Positions 30,818 to 40,362 are shown, counted from the stretch's first letter. The stretch is DNA of 64,000 nt from Hyphomicrobiales bacterium (GCA_021775755.1 JAJFHE010000033.1:1-64000); one strand, 5' to 3'. The notes: generated by a model not told the origin, from the sequence alone. Program-made: numbers and translations.

Positions 30818-31330
30818 TCATTGCCGGGCGGTTTCCCATTGCACCCGTGCATCACTCACAAGCCGCTCGGCGTCCGCCAGCCACGACGCGCGCGTCTCGG
30901 CGGAGTAAAACAGGTAGAGCCGCCCCTCCCGCACGGCAAAAACGTTCGGATTGCCGATGCCGAAGCGGCCGCGCGCCATCGACGCGGCATCGTGTCCGCC
31001 AAATTGCGGTGCATAGATTTCCGGGTCGCGCTCAAAGACATCGCGATTGCCGGTACTTGCGAACCGCCATGCAACGCCCTCCCACACCAGCTCGTATTTT
31101 TCGCTGCCGCGCCGCGCTGTCCCATCCGTGAAATAGCTCACCGGATCGAAGCCGCCGATTGCATAACCTGTCGCCGTGTCGGTCCAGTAACGGTCCGCGG
31201 TTAAGGCTTTGGAAGGGATAACAAGGGTAAACAGAACCATAAGCAGCATGGCACAGCCAGGCATTTGCTGACCCGCTTTGCCGGTCGATGTCACATTCAG
31301 GATCGCCATGCGCAACTGTCCACACGTCAT
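30818..31330 (-). CDS. YHS domain-containing secreted protein
   Basis: Hydrophobic N-terminus then GYAIGGFDPVSYFTDGTARRGSEKYELVWEGVAWRFASTGNRDVFERDPEIYAPQFGG; start approximate, ORF artificially extends to 31825. Confidence 0.8.
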   Translation of the reverse strand: MTCGQLRMAILNVTSTGKAGQQMPGCAMLLMVLFTLVIPSKALTADRYWTDTATGYAIGGFDPVSYFTDGTARRGSEKYELVWEGVAWRFASTGNRDVFERDPEIYAPQFGGHDAASMARGRFGIGNPNVFAVREGRLYLFYSAETRASWLADAERLVSDARVQWETARQ

Positions 31331-31477
31331 GTTTGCCTTCGGAAGGTCCGATCTTGCGGCAAGAGCGTAAACAAGCGGAAAACGCAAAGATATCTTTCGG
31401 GAAATCTTCCGGCGGCCGATCGCAGGACGGAGCCGGTGCGGGCGGTGTGGATCCCAGCAGTCACAGGATGAGTAACA

Positions 31478-32086
31478 ATGTTTGAGCGAGTAACGCGTTT
31501 CACCCTCTTCGCAATCATCGTTTTGTGCGGCTTCGGACTGACATCGAGCTTTGCCGGGCGCCCGCAGGAAACCCCGCCGCCGACGACAATGGATCAATCC
31601 GGCAAGACTTACGAGGCACACGAGATCGTCGATGCCGGCCATTCGTTCTTTGGCGGCACGACTGCGGGCCTCGCCGAGATGGTCGAGTATATCTTCAGTC
31701 GGTATGGCGAGCCGAGCGCATACATTATCGGCGAGGAAGGTGCCGGCGCTTTCATTGGCGGTCTGCGCTATGGCGAAGGAGTGCTTTATCCGAAGAACGG
31801 CGGCCAGTACCGAGTGTTCTGGCAAGGCCCTTCCATCGGCTTTGATTTCGGCGGCAACGGCTCGCGCACGCTGACACTGGTCTACAACATGGACAACCCC
31901 GAGCAGATCTTCTCACGCTTCACCGGCATTGAAGGATCCGCCTATCTCGTCGGCGGGCTTGGTGTAAACTTTCAGCAGGACGATTACCTGCGCCTGGCGC
32001 CGATACGCACCGGCGTTGGTGCGCGGCTCGGCGCCAATATCGGCTATCTGAAATACACCTCCGAGCCGACCTGGAATCCATTCTGA
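31478..32086 (+). CDS. DUF1134 family exported protein
   Basis: Signal peptide; EIVDAGHSFFGGTTAGLAEMVEYIFSRYGEPSAYIIGEEGAGAFIGGLRYGEGVLYPK. Confidence 0.8.
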   Translation: MFERVTRFTLFAIIVLCGFGLTSSFAGRPQETPPPTTMDQSGKTYEAHEIVDAGHSFFGGTTAGLAEMVEYIFSRYGEPSAYIIGEEGAGAFIGGLRYGEGVLYPKNGGQYRVFWQGPSIGFDFGGNGSRTLTLVYNMDNPEQIFSRFTGIEGSAYLVGGLGVNFQQDDYLRLAPIRTGVGARLGANIGYLKYTSEPTWNPF

Positions 32087-32370
32087 GCATTGTCGCCCGC
32101 ACCCGGGCGGAACATGATGCAAATGCGGCGTGGCCCGACGGCTGCGCCGCTTTCGTTTTACCTTCCTAAAATTACCTCAATTCACACTCAAGTTTCCGCA
32201 AGCGCGGGGGCCCGGCACATTGCACACCACCGCCGCTTGCGTTACCAAGGCGGACTGTGACGTACCCTTCAGCTCATGCCGGCCTCCAGCCGGTGCGGAA
32301 GTGAACGGCGACACGATCTATTCCCGAGCGTTGATGCCCCGGCATCCACGTCGAGTGCGAGTATGACAAC

Positions 32371-33588
32371 ATGATATCCACCCTTATGCTCGTTGCACTG
32401 GGGTTTCTGGCCGCAAGCCTTGTCTCCATGCTGATCGTGCCGTCGATCTGGCGCCACGCCGTCAAGGCAACGGCAAAGCGATTGCAGTTTGCCGCGCCAG
32501 ATTCGGTGGTGGAGGTGCGTGCCGACCGCGATCAGTTGCGCGCCGAACATGCGCTCGCCATTCGAAAACTTGAAGTGCGCATCGGCGAACTCAAGGAAAA
32601 GCTGTCAAACGACGCCGTCGAACTGAGCCGCGCCAGCACGGCGATCGAGCAGCTGGAGGCTGATATCATGGAGCGCGACGCCCGTCTTGGCGAACAGGCC
32701 GGCGCGACGGAGAAACTGCGCGCCTCCATGTCGCCGATGGAAACCGAGCTTGCGGCGCGCACCGGCACCGTTCAGCAGTTGCGCGAGACGGTGCGCCAGC
32801 TTGAAGATCGCCTGCTGCAGCAGGATCAGGTCATCCGCCAGACCGCGGAAGCTGCCGGACTGGAGGAAACGGAAGTCGAAGAGCTGCGCAAGAGCGCACG
32901 CTCGGGCGGTACCTCCGCAACGGTGCTGCCGATGGAACTTGAGGCTCGTCACGAAGAAGTTGTGAGCCGTCTCGCCGAGCTCCAGGTTTTCTCCAAGGCC
33001 ATCGAGGACGAGTTCAAGGGGTTCTCGCAACGGCGCAAGTCCGTCATCAAACTGAAGGACAAGCTCTCCAGTTCCACCGCCATATCGGCCCGCGAGGCGA
33101 CCGACTATCAGGACCGCATAGCGCAACTCGATCTGGACCGCAGCACACTTGAAAGCGGCATCAAGGACGCCGTGAAGGAATCCGGCGCGCTGAAACGCGA
33201 CGTCAAGAAGCTGGACACCGCCTGGCAGGAAGAGATCAATCCTTATCTCGACCTGCGCGAAAAACTGGATGGGGCGGCCTCAGGCGTCGATCAGGTGACG
33301 AAGGAACTCAAGATAGAAGGCGATCTGCGGTCTCTGCTGGCCGCCATTCCCGGGGGGCGCCACGGTGAAGCCCCCGGGGCGGATCCAAAACCGCCTGAAG
33401 CAAGGCCCATCCGCCTGCCGGACACCGATACAACGGTGCCGATTGCCACCGCGGAATCAAAACTGCCCAAAGCCGAGCCTGAGGCCGCTCGCGCCATTGC
33501 CGCCCAGGCCGCCAATCCGAAACCGGCCGCGCAGCGTGTCATGTCGCTAGCAGAACGCATTCGCGCGCTCCAGGAGGAGATGACCTGA
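32371..33588 (+). CDS. Membrane-anchored coiled-coil protein of unknown function
   Basis: N-terminal TM, then about 250 aa of predicted coiled coil and a low-complexity tail. Confidence 0.75.
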   Translation: MISTLMLVALGFLAASLVSMLIVPSIWRHAVKATAKRLQFAAPDSVVEVRADRDQLRAEHALAIRKLEVRIGELKEKLSNDAVELSRASTAIEQLEADIMERDARLGEQAGATEKLRASMSPMETELAARTGTVQQLRETVRQLEDRLLQQDQVIRQTAEAAGLEETEVEELRKSARSGGTSATVLPMELEARHEEVVSRLAELQVFSKAIEDEFKGFSQRRKSVIKLKDKLSSSTAISAREATDYQDRIAQLDLDRSTLESGIKDAVKESGALKRDVKKLDTAWQEEINPYLDLREKLDGAASGVDQVTKELKIEGDLRSLLAAIPGGRHGEAPGADPKPPEARPIRLPDTDTTVPIATAESKLPKAEPEAARAIAAQAANPKPAAQRVMSLAERIRALQEEMT

Positions 33589-33786
33589 GCACCGCCGCAC
33601 TCGCCTTTCCGCAATGCACCGTCCCATCTTGTTTTGGGTGTGAACCGGAGTATAGTTTGACCGGCGTCAAAACGCGCAGTTTATGGGCACCCTAATATGT
33701 GCCATCTGGCGGCCGCGCCGCTGAACTGTTCAGCGCACTACCGACCGGAACCCGGATCCACTAAGAACCAGCCAGAAAGCAGCGGA

Positions 33787-34644
33787 ATGCACGCAACCAA
33801 AGCGTCCATAATTCCACGGGATTTGCACTTCGGAATATCGAAGAACGCCGAACGGTACTGGTTGGGCGGCGATGCCATCGCCACATCGCTGTTCGACTGT
33901 TTTTCCATTCTGCTGCCGGAGGGAGAGCGATTTTTCATCAGGTCGCTCAAACACTATGCCGCCGTGCTGAACGATCCCGAACTCAACCTTGAGATCAAGG
34001 GCTATTCGGTTCAGGAAGCGTTCCATACACGCGAGCACGAGGATTACAACCGCGCGCTCAAAGCGTTCGGGTATGATGTCGAGGGAATGGAAAAACCCGC
34101 CAAGGACGCATTCGAGGACATCCACAATCATCTGTTTCGACTGGCCGTCACCTGCGCGATCGAACACATCACCGCAACGTTCTCGATCATCACGTTGAGA
34201 AATCCGGCGCTCCTGGAGGCCGCCGCCGCACCATACCGAAAGCTCTGGATGTGGCATGCATTGGAAGAGCTTGAGCACCAGGCAGTGGCGCTGAATGTCT
34301 TCAAATCCGCCACCGCGGATATGCCGGCGTGGAAACGCTATCTTCTCCGCACCGGCGCCATGAACGGCTTCCTGTTCCATTTCTCGATCATCATGATCCG
34401 GAGCATGAAAGCCTATGCCCGGCAGGACAATCAAAAGACGGGTTTGGTTTTCTGGGCGAAGACCATCAACAGGCTATGGGGCCGGCAGGGCTACGCACGC
34501 CTCGGGGTCGGAACATTCCTGCGCTACTATTCGCCGTGGTTCGATCCGAGCAACAACCCCAATGCGGATCTGATCGAGCGGGGCCGCGAATGGCTCGACC
34601 GCGAAGTTTACGCTCACCAGGAACAGCCGGCAGCCGCGGGCTGA
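33787..34644 (+). CDS. Metal-dependent hydrolase-like protein (PF10118 type)
   Basis: His/Glu pattern: QEAFHTREHEDYNRAL, WMWHALEELEHQAVALNVF; start at MHATKASI. Confidence 0.75.
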   Translation: MHATKASIIPRDLHFGISKNAERYWLGGDAIATSLFDCFSILLPEGERFFIRSLKHYAAVLNDPELNLEIKGYSVQEAFHTREHEDYNRALKAFGYDVEGMEKPAKDAFEDIHNHLFRLAVTCAIEHITATFSIITLRNPALLEAAAAPYRKLWMWHALEELEHQAVALNVFKSATADMPAWKRYLLRTGAMNGFLFHFSIIMIRSMKAYARQDNQKTGLVFWAKTINRLWGRQGYARLGVGTFLRYYSPWFDPSNNPNADLIERGREWLDREVYAHQEQPAAAG

Positions 34645-34665
34645 ACGGCTGGAGAAAACGAACTC

Positions 34666-35490
34666 ATGTCGAGCCGTGTCATCGAAGCTGCCCTGAGGTC
34701 CGTTGAACGTGGTGCGTTTCCACGGTTCCGCAAATGGTTCTGGAAGCGGCTCTACAATCAGATGAGCCGGCTGTGGGCGGACGATGACTGGCGTTTCATG
34801 AACTACGGCTATGTCGCCGGACCGGACGTCGCGCCCTTTGAACTGCAGGGCGCCGACGAGCATGAGCGCGCCTTCATCGGCCTCTATCATCAGGCGGTCG
34901 ACAGCCTCGACATTGCCGGCAAAAATGTTCTTGAAGTCGGTTCAGGCCGCGGCGGCGGCTCGGCCTATATCACGCGCTACCACAAGCCCGGCTCCATGGT
35001 CGGCATAGATTTCTCTTCCGAAACCGTAAAACGCGCGCAGCAGCTCAATGCGGACATCCCCGGGCTTGCCTTCCGTCACGGCGATGCCGAAGCCATTCCG
35101 TTCGGCGACGCATCGTTCGACGTCGTCGTCAATGTCGAATCCTCGCATTGCTACTCCAACGTCGCGGCCTTTGTCGGCGAAGCTGCCCGGGTATTGAAAC
35201 CAGGCGGTATTTTCACCTGGGCCGACATGCGCGCGCCATCGATGCTCCCGGGCCTCAACGAGAACTTCAATCACCCCGATCTTGCGCTCATCGCGGAGAC
35301 CGATCTGTCGCACGGCGTCATCCGGGCTCTCGACATGGCGAACGACCGCAAGGTCGCCCGCATATCACGATTTCCCGTTCTGAACCGGTTCCTCAAGGAG
35401 TTCGCCGGCACGCAAGGCTCTGTACTCTATGGCGGCCTGCACTCAGGCGATGTCGTCTATCTCGCCCGGCGCTACCGCAAGGCCGGGTAG
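34666..35490 (+). CDS. Class I SAM-dependent methyltransferase
   Basis: NVLEVGSGRGGGSAYITRYHKPGSMVGIDFSSETVKRAQ, FDVVVNVESSHCY, RVLKPGGIFTWADM. Confidence 0.9.
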   Translation: MSSRVIEAALRSVERGAFPRFRKWFWKRLYNQMSRLWADDDWRFMNYGYVAGPDVAPFELQGADEHERAFIGLYHQAVDSLDIAGKNVLEVGSGRGGGSAYITRYHKPGSMVGIDFSSETVKRAQQLNADIPGLAFRHGDAEAIPFGDASFDVVVNVESSHCYSNVAAFVGEAARVLKPGGIFTWADMRAPSMLPGLNENFNHPDLALIAETDLSHGVIRALDMANDRKVARISRFPVLNRFLKEFAGTQGSVLYGGLHSGDVVYLARRYRKAG

Positions 35491-35495
35491 CGCGA

Positions 35496-36995
35496 TCACG
35501 TCCTGAGCCGGGCGGCAATCCTGCGCACGCCCTCTTCGATCCGGTCAGAGGGAATTGAGGAGTAAGCCAACCTGAAATACGGGATCGGCTCATCGCGGCT
35601 TTCAAAAAACGGTGCACCGGGCTCAATCAAAACACCGTCTTCGCGGAGGTCTTGCGCGAACTGCAGCGAGTCGAGCCCGTCGGGACCCTTTACCCAAAGA
35701 TTGGTGCCGCCAAAACTTGCCGCTCCCGATATTTGCAGCCCTTCGCGGTGCAACGCCTGCGTCATGACATCGCGACGCTCCGCGAACGCTTTGCGCATAT
35801 CGCGCACAAGGCTGTCATAGTGGCCCAGCGCCAGAAAGTAAGCGACAATGCGCTGTTCCTGGCCCGGTGGATGGCGCAGCATGAGCGCGCGTAGTTGCCG
35901 CGCCTCGCGGATGAACGGTTTTGGGCCGACCAGATAGCCAAGCCTGAGACCCGGAAAAATCGCCTTGGAAAAGCTGCCGATATAGACGACCCGACCAGCC
36001 TGATCCAAAGACTTCAGAGCCGGACTGGGAGGTGTCAGAAAACTCATCTCGAATTCGTAATCGTCTTCAACGATAACGAAATCCTGAGCGCTTGCCGCTT
36101 CCAGCAGCCGCGTTCGCCGGTGCGGCGGCATGGTGACGGCAGTGGGTGCGTGGTGGCTCGGCGTCACGAAGACGGCGTCCACATCCGCCGGCAGGTTCTC
36201 GGGCGGCAGCCCCGCCTGATCCACATCGACCGGCGTCACCTCCGCGCCGTTCCAGCGCAGCGCCGCGGCAATATCGGGATAGCCCGGATTTTCGCAGACC
36301 GCGTGAAAGCCCTTCCGGGCGAGCAGTTCGATGGTCAGCCACAGCGCGTTCTGCGCCCCGACGGTGACGAGGATTTCATCGGGCTCCGCCGCTATTCCGC
36401 GGCGCGGCAGCGTGCGTGTCGAGATGTAGTTGACCAACATCGGATCGTCGTCGGTCGCCGCGTCGCGTGCCACGTCCTCAAAGTCCCGGCGCCCCAACGC
36501 GCGCCGGGCGCAGTCACGCCACGCGGCGTGATGAAACAGGGACATATCCATCTGGCCGTAAATGAACGGATAGGGAAAGCTTCGCCAGTCCTGCGGCTTC
36601 ACGATCTGGCGCCGGTCTGTCAGGCTTCCCGCAAGCTTGGGCCCCCAGTCGAACGTTGCTTCCGCATCTGACGGTTTGACCTTTTTCACCGACGGCCGGG
36701 GCGCCGCGTCGGACACGAAAAAGCTGCTGCGCGGGCTGGTCGCAAGATATCCCTGGCCAACCAGTTCCTGATAGGCCAGCGTGATCGTGGTTCTGGAAAC
36801 CAGCAGATGTTTTGCCAGTTTACGTGTCGACGGCAGCTGCGCACCGGGCTGCAGGCGGCCATCGAGAACGGCCGATACGATCAATTCGCGAAGCTGCGCC
36901 TGAAAGGTGCGGTCACGCGGTCGGTCCAGAAAGAAAAGGTCCTCGGAAACACGATACTCGTTCACCCTGAGCCACCTTCGTATATCTGGTCTCAT
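35496..36995 (-). CDS. tauR: MocR-type GntR/aminotransferase transcriptional regulator, probably TauR
   Basis: GntR wHTH (QLPSTRKLAKHLLVSRTTITLAYQELVGQGYL) fused to a PLP aminotransferase fold (VYIGSFSKAIFPGLRLGYLVGP); divergent from xsc. Confidence 0.8.
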   Translation of the reverse strand: MRPDIRRWLRVNEYRVSEDLFFLDRPRDRTFQAQLRELIVSAVLDGRLQPGAQLPSTRKLAKHLLVSRTTITLAYQELVGQGYLATSPRSSFFVSDAAPRPSVKKVKPSDAEATFDWGPKLAGSLTDRRQIVKPQDWRSFPYPFIYGQMDMSLFHHAAWRDCARRALGRRDFEDVARDAATDDDPMLVNYISTRTLPRRGIAAEPDEILVTVGAQNALWLTIELLARKGFHAVCENPGYPDIAAALRWNGAEVTPVDVDQAGLPPENLPADVDAVFVTPSHHAPTAVTMPPHRRTRLLEAASAQDFVIVEDDYEFEMSFLTPPSPALKSLDQAGRVVYIGSFSKAIFPGLRLGYLVGPKPFIREARQLRALMLRHPPGQEQRIVAYFLALGHYDSLVRDMRKAFAERRDVMTQALHREGLQISGAASFGGTNLWVKGPDGLDSLQFAQDLREDGVLIEPGAPFFESRDEPIPYFRLAYSSIPSDRIEEGVRRIAARLRT

Positions 36996-37011
36996 TTAAC
37001 ATTCTATCTGG
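36983..37011. promoter_or_regulatory. Direct repeat TATCTGG x2, candidate MocR/TauR operator
   Basis: TATCTGG at 36983-36989 and 37005-37011, 22 bp start to start, in the tauR-xsc divergent region. Confidence 0.45.
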
Positions 37012-37219
37012 ATATATCACGGTGTCAGCGGTTGTTCTAATTCAACCTAAGAACCCTGCCCGTCCAATCGCCATACGTGAGATGCTGCGGCACAAGACTT
37101 GAGGCGCGCGATACGCATTGCGCCGCCCGCCGGGGTCGGAGCTTGACGCATGACCGGAACCGGCCGATGACGAATGGGCGTCAAGACCCGGCTTGCTGCA
37201 TTTGAGAGGAAACACCGAA

Positions 37220-38989
37220 ATGAAAATGACCACCGAGGAAGCCTTCGTCAAAGTCCTGCAAATGCACGGGATCGAGCATGCATTCGGGATTATCGGCTCG
37301 GCGATGATGCCGGTGTCGGATCTGTTCCCGAAAGCCGGCATCACTTTTTGGGATTGCGCGCATGAGACCAACGCCGCGCTGATCGCCGACGGCTTCACCC
37401 GCACCACCGGCAAGATGGCCATGGCCATCGCCCAGAACGGCCCGGGCATCACCGGCTTTGTGACACCGATCAAGACCGCATACTGGAACCACACGCCGAT
37501 GCTGCTGGTCACGCCGCAGGCGGCCAACAAGACCATCGGCCAGGGCGGCTTCCAGGAAGTCGAGCAGATGAACCTCTTCAAGGACATGGTCTGCTACCAG
37601 GAGGAACTGCGCGATGCGAGCCGCGTCGCCGAAGTTTTGAACCGCGTCATTCTGAAAGCCTGGCGCGGTTCTGCGCCGGCGCAGATGAATGTGCCGCGCG
37701 ACTTCTGGACCCAGGTCGTCGACATCGAATTGCCGCAGGTCGTACGTTTCGAGCGCCCGGCCGGCGGGCCGAACGCGGTCGCGGAAGCCGCAAGGCTCCT
37801 GTCCGAGGCAAAATTCCCGGTCATGCTGAACGGTGCCGGCGTCGTGCTTGGCGGTGCTATCGAAGCGTCCATGGCGCTTGCCGAACGGCTCACCGCGCCG
37901 GTCTGCTGCAACTACCAGCACAATGACGCGTTCCCCGGCAGCCATCCGCTGTCGTGCGGGCCACTCGGCTATAACGGCTCCAAGGCGGCCATGGAACTGA
38001 TCGCCAAAGCCGATGTTGTTCTCGCCCTTGGTACCCGGCTCAACCCGTTCTCGACGCTGCCCGGCTATGGCATCGACTACTGGCCGAAGGACGCCAAGAT
38101 CATTCAGGTCGATATCAACGCCGACCGTATCGGCCTCACCAAGAAGGTAGCCGTCGGCATCGAAGGCGACGCCAAACAGGTTGCCGAGGGCATCTTGGCG
38201 CGGCTGACGAAGTCGGCGGGCGATGCCGGCCGCTCCGACCGCGAGAACCTCGTTCACCAGACGAAATCCGCCTGGCGCCAGGAACTTACCTCCATGGATC
38301 ACGAGGACGATGATCCCGGCACCGACTGGAACGAACGCGCCCGCGACCGCGATGCCGACCGCATGAGCCCGCGCATGGCATGGCGCGCCATTCAGGACGG
38401 TCTGCCGAAGGATGCGATCATCTCGTCCGACATCGGCAATAACTGCGCCATCGGCAATGCCTATCCCTCGTTCGAAAAGGGACGCAAATATCTCGCCCCC
38501 GGGCTCTTCGGCCCCTGCGGCTACGGCTTCCCGTCGATCATCGGCGCCAAGATCGGCAACCCGGATGTGCCCGTTGTCGGCTTTGCCGGCGACGGCGCCT
38601 TCGGCATTTCGATGAACGAAATGAGCTCCATCGGCCGCGACGAATGGCCCGGCATCACCATGGTGATATTCCGCAACTACCAGTGGGGCGCGGAAAAGCG
38701 CAACACGACGCTGTGGTACCACGACAACTTCGTCGGCACCGAACTCGACCCGCACCTGAGCTATGCAAAGGTCGCCGAAGGCTGCGGCCTCAAAGGCGTA
38801 AGCGTCATGACCCAGAACGAGCTGACAGCGGCGCTCGAAGAAGCCTGCAAGGCCCAGGTCGACGGCGTCACCACCTTCATCGAGGTCATCCTCAACCAGG
38901 AACTCGGCGAACCCTTCCGCCGCGACGCCATGAAAACCCCGGTAGAAGTCGCCGGCATAGACCCGGCAGACATGCGCCCGCAGGGTTAG
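37220..38989 (+). CDS. xsc: Sulfoacetaldehyde acetyltransferase
   Basis: ThDP-enzyme with MKMTTEEAFVKVLQMHGIEHAFGIIGSAMMPVSDLFPKAGITFWDCAHE and QGGFQEVEQMNLFKDMVCYQEE, characteristic of Xsc. Confidence 0.95.
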   Translation: MKMTTEEAFVKVLQMHGIEHAFGIIGSAMMPVSDLFPKAGITFWDCAHETNAALIADGFTRTTGKMAMAIAQNGPGITGFVTPIKTAYWNHTPMLLVTPQAANKTIGQGGFQEVEQMNLFKDMVCYQEELRDASRVAEVLNRVILKAWRGSAPAQMNVPRDFWTQVVDIELPQVVRFERPAGGPNAVAEAARLLSEAKFPVMLNGAGVVLGGAIEASMALAERLTAPVCCNYQHNDAFPGSHPLSCGPLGYNGSKAAMELIAKADVVLALGTRLNPFSTLPGYGIDYWPKDAKIIQVDINADRIGLTKKVAVGIEGDAKQVAEGILARLTKSAGDAGRSDRENLVHQTKSAWRQELTSMDHEDDDPGTDWNERARDRDADRMSPRMAWRAIQDGLPKDAIISSDIGNNCAIGNAYPSFEKGRKYLAPGLFGPCGYGFPSIIGAKIGNPDVPVVGFAGDGAFGISMNEMSSIGRDEWPGITMVIFRNYQWGAEKRNTTLWYHDNFVGTELDPHLSYAKVAEGCGLKGVSVMTQNELTAALEEACKAQVDGVTTFIEVILNQELGEPFRRDAMKTPVEVAGIDPADMRPQG

Positions 38990-39106
38990 GCTTGAGGCGC
39001 AGACAGTTCACGCATCAACAATCGCCCGGGACCGCTGACGAGCGGCTCCCGGCGACAAATGCGCGAAACACCTCAAAAACCGCGTGTCGCTTTGCATTTT
39101 CACTAT

Positions 39107-39130
39107 GTTTGTGTATTTATTTACACAAAC
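39107..39130. promoter_or_regulatory. Inverted repeat 1 upstream of hicA
   Basis: GTTTGTGTA-TTTATT-TACACAAAC, perfect 9-bp arms. Confidence 0.75.
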
Positions 39131-39150
39131 TTCCTTGAGGTTTCTGCATA

Positions 39151-39174
39151 TATTGTGTATACACATACACAATA
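39151..39174. promoter_or_regulatory. Inverted repeat 2 upstream of hicA
   Basis: TATTGTGTA-TACACA-TACACAATA, perfect 9-bp arms, same 9-6-9 geometry as repeat 1. Confidence 0.75.
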
Positions 39175-39187
39175 ATAGGCGCAGGAA

Positions 39188-39382
39188 ATGCTGACCAGCA
39201 GTCGCGATATCATCAAACGCCTTAAAGCCGATGGCTGGGAACTGGTGCGCATCAGAGGTTCGCATCGCCAGTTCAAGCACACCACCCGTCCGGGCCGCGT
39301 AACGGTTCCACATCCGGCAAAAGATCTGCCCGAGGGCACGGTGAAATCAATTTACAAACAGGCTGGTTGGGTGACGGATTGA
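39188..39382 (+). CDS. hicA: HicA-family mRNA interferase toxin
   Basis: MLTSSRDIIKRLKADGWELVRIRGSHRQFKHTTRPGRVTVPHPAKDLPEGTVKSIYKQAGW. Confidence 0.95.
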   Translation: MLTSSRDIIKRLKADGWELVRIRGSHRQFKHTTRPGRVTVPHPAKDLPEGTVKSIYKQAGWVTD

Positions 39383-39424
39383 GCCCGATCCGCAGTGCGC
39401 ACAATGCGATCATGGAGATATCAG

Positions 39425-39805
39425 ATGCCTCACTACCCCGCGGTAATTCATAAGGAAGCCGCATCGCAATTCGGCGTTTCGTTCCCTGACTTTCCTGGCT
39501 GTATCGCCGCTGGCGAAACGCTTGAAGACGCTCACCGCAATGCGATCGAAGCCCTGCGCTTTCACGTTGAGGGATTGGAGGACGATGGCGAGGACCTGCC
39601 CTCACCTTCCGCCCTTGAAGAGATTGACGCCGATGGCGGCGCACTGGCGCTTGTACCGCTGCTTCTGCCGCAAGGCCGCGCCCGGCGTGTCAACATTTCC
39701 ATCGACGCACGCATTCTCGACGCCGTCGACACTGAAGCGAGCCGCCGCGGCCAGACCCGCTCCGCCTTCCTCGCCGAAGCCGCCGAGCGCGCGATTTCCG
39801 ACTGA
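39425..39805 (+). CDS. hicB: HicB-family antitoxin with C-terminal RHH-like DNA-binding region
   Basis: MPHYPAVIHKEAASQFGVSFPDFPGCIAAGETLEDAHRNAIEALRFHVEGLEDDGEDLP; C-terminal RVNISIDARILDAVDTEASRRGQTRSAFLAEAAERAI. Confidence 0.93.
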   Translation: MPHYPAVIHKEAASQFGVSFPDFPGCIAAGETLEDAHRNAIEALRFHVEGLEDDGEDLPSPSALEEIDADGGALALVPLLLPQGRARRVNISIDARILDAVDTEASRRGQTRSAFLAEAAERAISD

Positions 39806-40055
39806 GCTGTTAGAAGTGAGAGTGTGGATGGGGCGCGAGCCGCGCACTAACAGACATTTCACCGCCGCAACTTGACGAAGAGGCCCCGAACACAAAGTGT
39901 TCGGCAAGGGCGACAGCCCGCCGAGCTTCGCTCGCCCCATAGGAGGCGTGAGCGAAGCGAATTGCCGTGAGATAGAAAGTGGCGCCCCCAAGGGGAATCG
40001 CTCAAAAACACAATCAGCAGATTTCAGCCAATTTCGCCAATCCTACAGGGCTATT

Positions 40056-40091
40056 GTTACACAAACCGTTACACAAAATGTTACACAAAAT
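40056..40091. repeat. 12-bp tandem repeat, 3 units (GTTACACAAAMY)
   Basis: GTTACACAAACC GTTACACAAAAT GTTACACAAAAT. Confidence 0.85.
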
Positions 40092-40095
40092 CGCC

Positions 40096-40362
40096 CTACT
40101 GGCTCCCCGCCGTTGACGGATAGGCGAAACGGCCGAGCGCGAGCGTCGGCGGCCGCGCGTCCGGACGTGACCACAGCGGAAAGCCCGGCTCCGCATTGCG
40201 CACGCCACAGGCCGGGCACGCGATCGCGTCGCAGACTTTGAATGAAGGTGTTTGAGAAGGAACATCGAAGCAGGACGCGTCGATGTAGGCGTGCCGCTTG
40301 CACGCGTAGCAGCCAAGTTCGAGGAGCTGACCGGAGCGGATCAAGTCCTGCAGTGCCACCAT
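40096..40362 (-). CDS. Small protein with two Cys-x2-Cys knuckles (zinc-ribbon-like)
   Basis: LGCYACKRHAYIDASCFDVPSQTPSFKVCDAIACPACGVRN. Confidence 0.65.
   Translation of the reverse strand: MVALQDLIRSGQLLELGCYACKRHAYIDASCFDVPSQTPSFKVCDAIACPACGVRNAEPGFPLWSRPDARPPTLALGRFAYPSTAGSQ

Noticed and set aside
31331-31825. N-terminal extension of the YHS ORF
   Set aside because: Runs antisense into the DUF1134 gene and lacks YHS-like sequence; true start is probably near 31330 or 31309.
37181-38755. 524-aa minus-strand ORF antisense to xsc
   Set aside because: Lies opposite a clear Xsc coding sequence; long antisense frames are common in high-GC genes with GC-rich third positions.
40056-40091. Possible CRISPR repeat
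   Set aside because: Units are contiguous 12-mers with no spacers and no cas genes nearby; treated as a tandem repeat.
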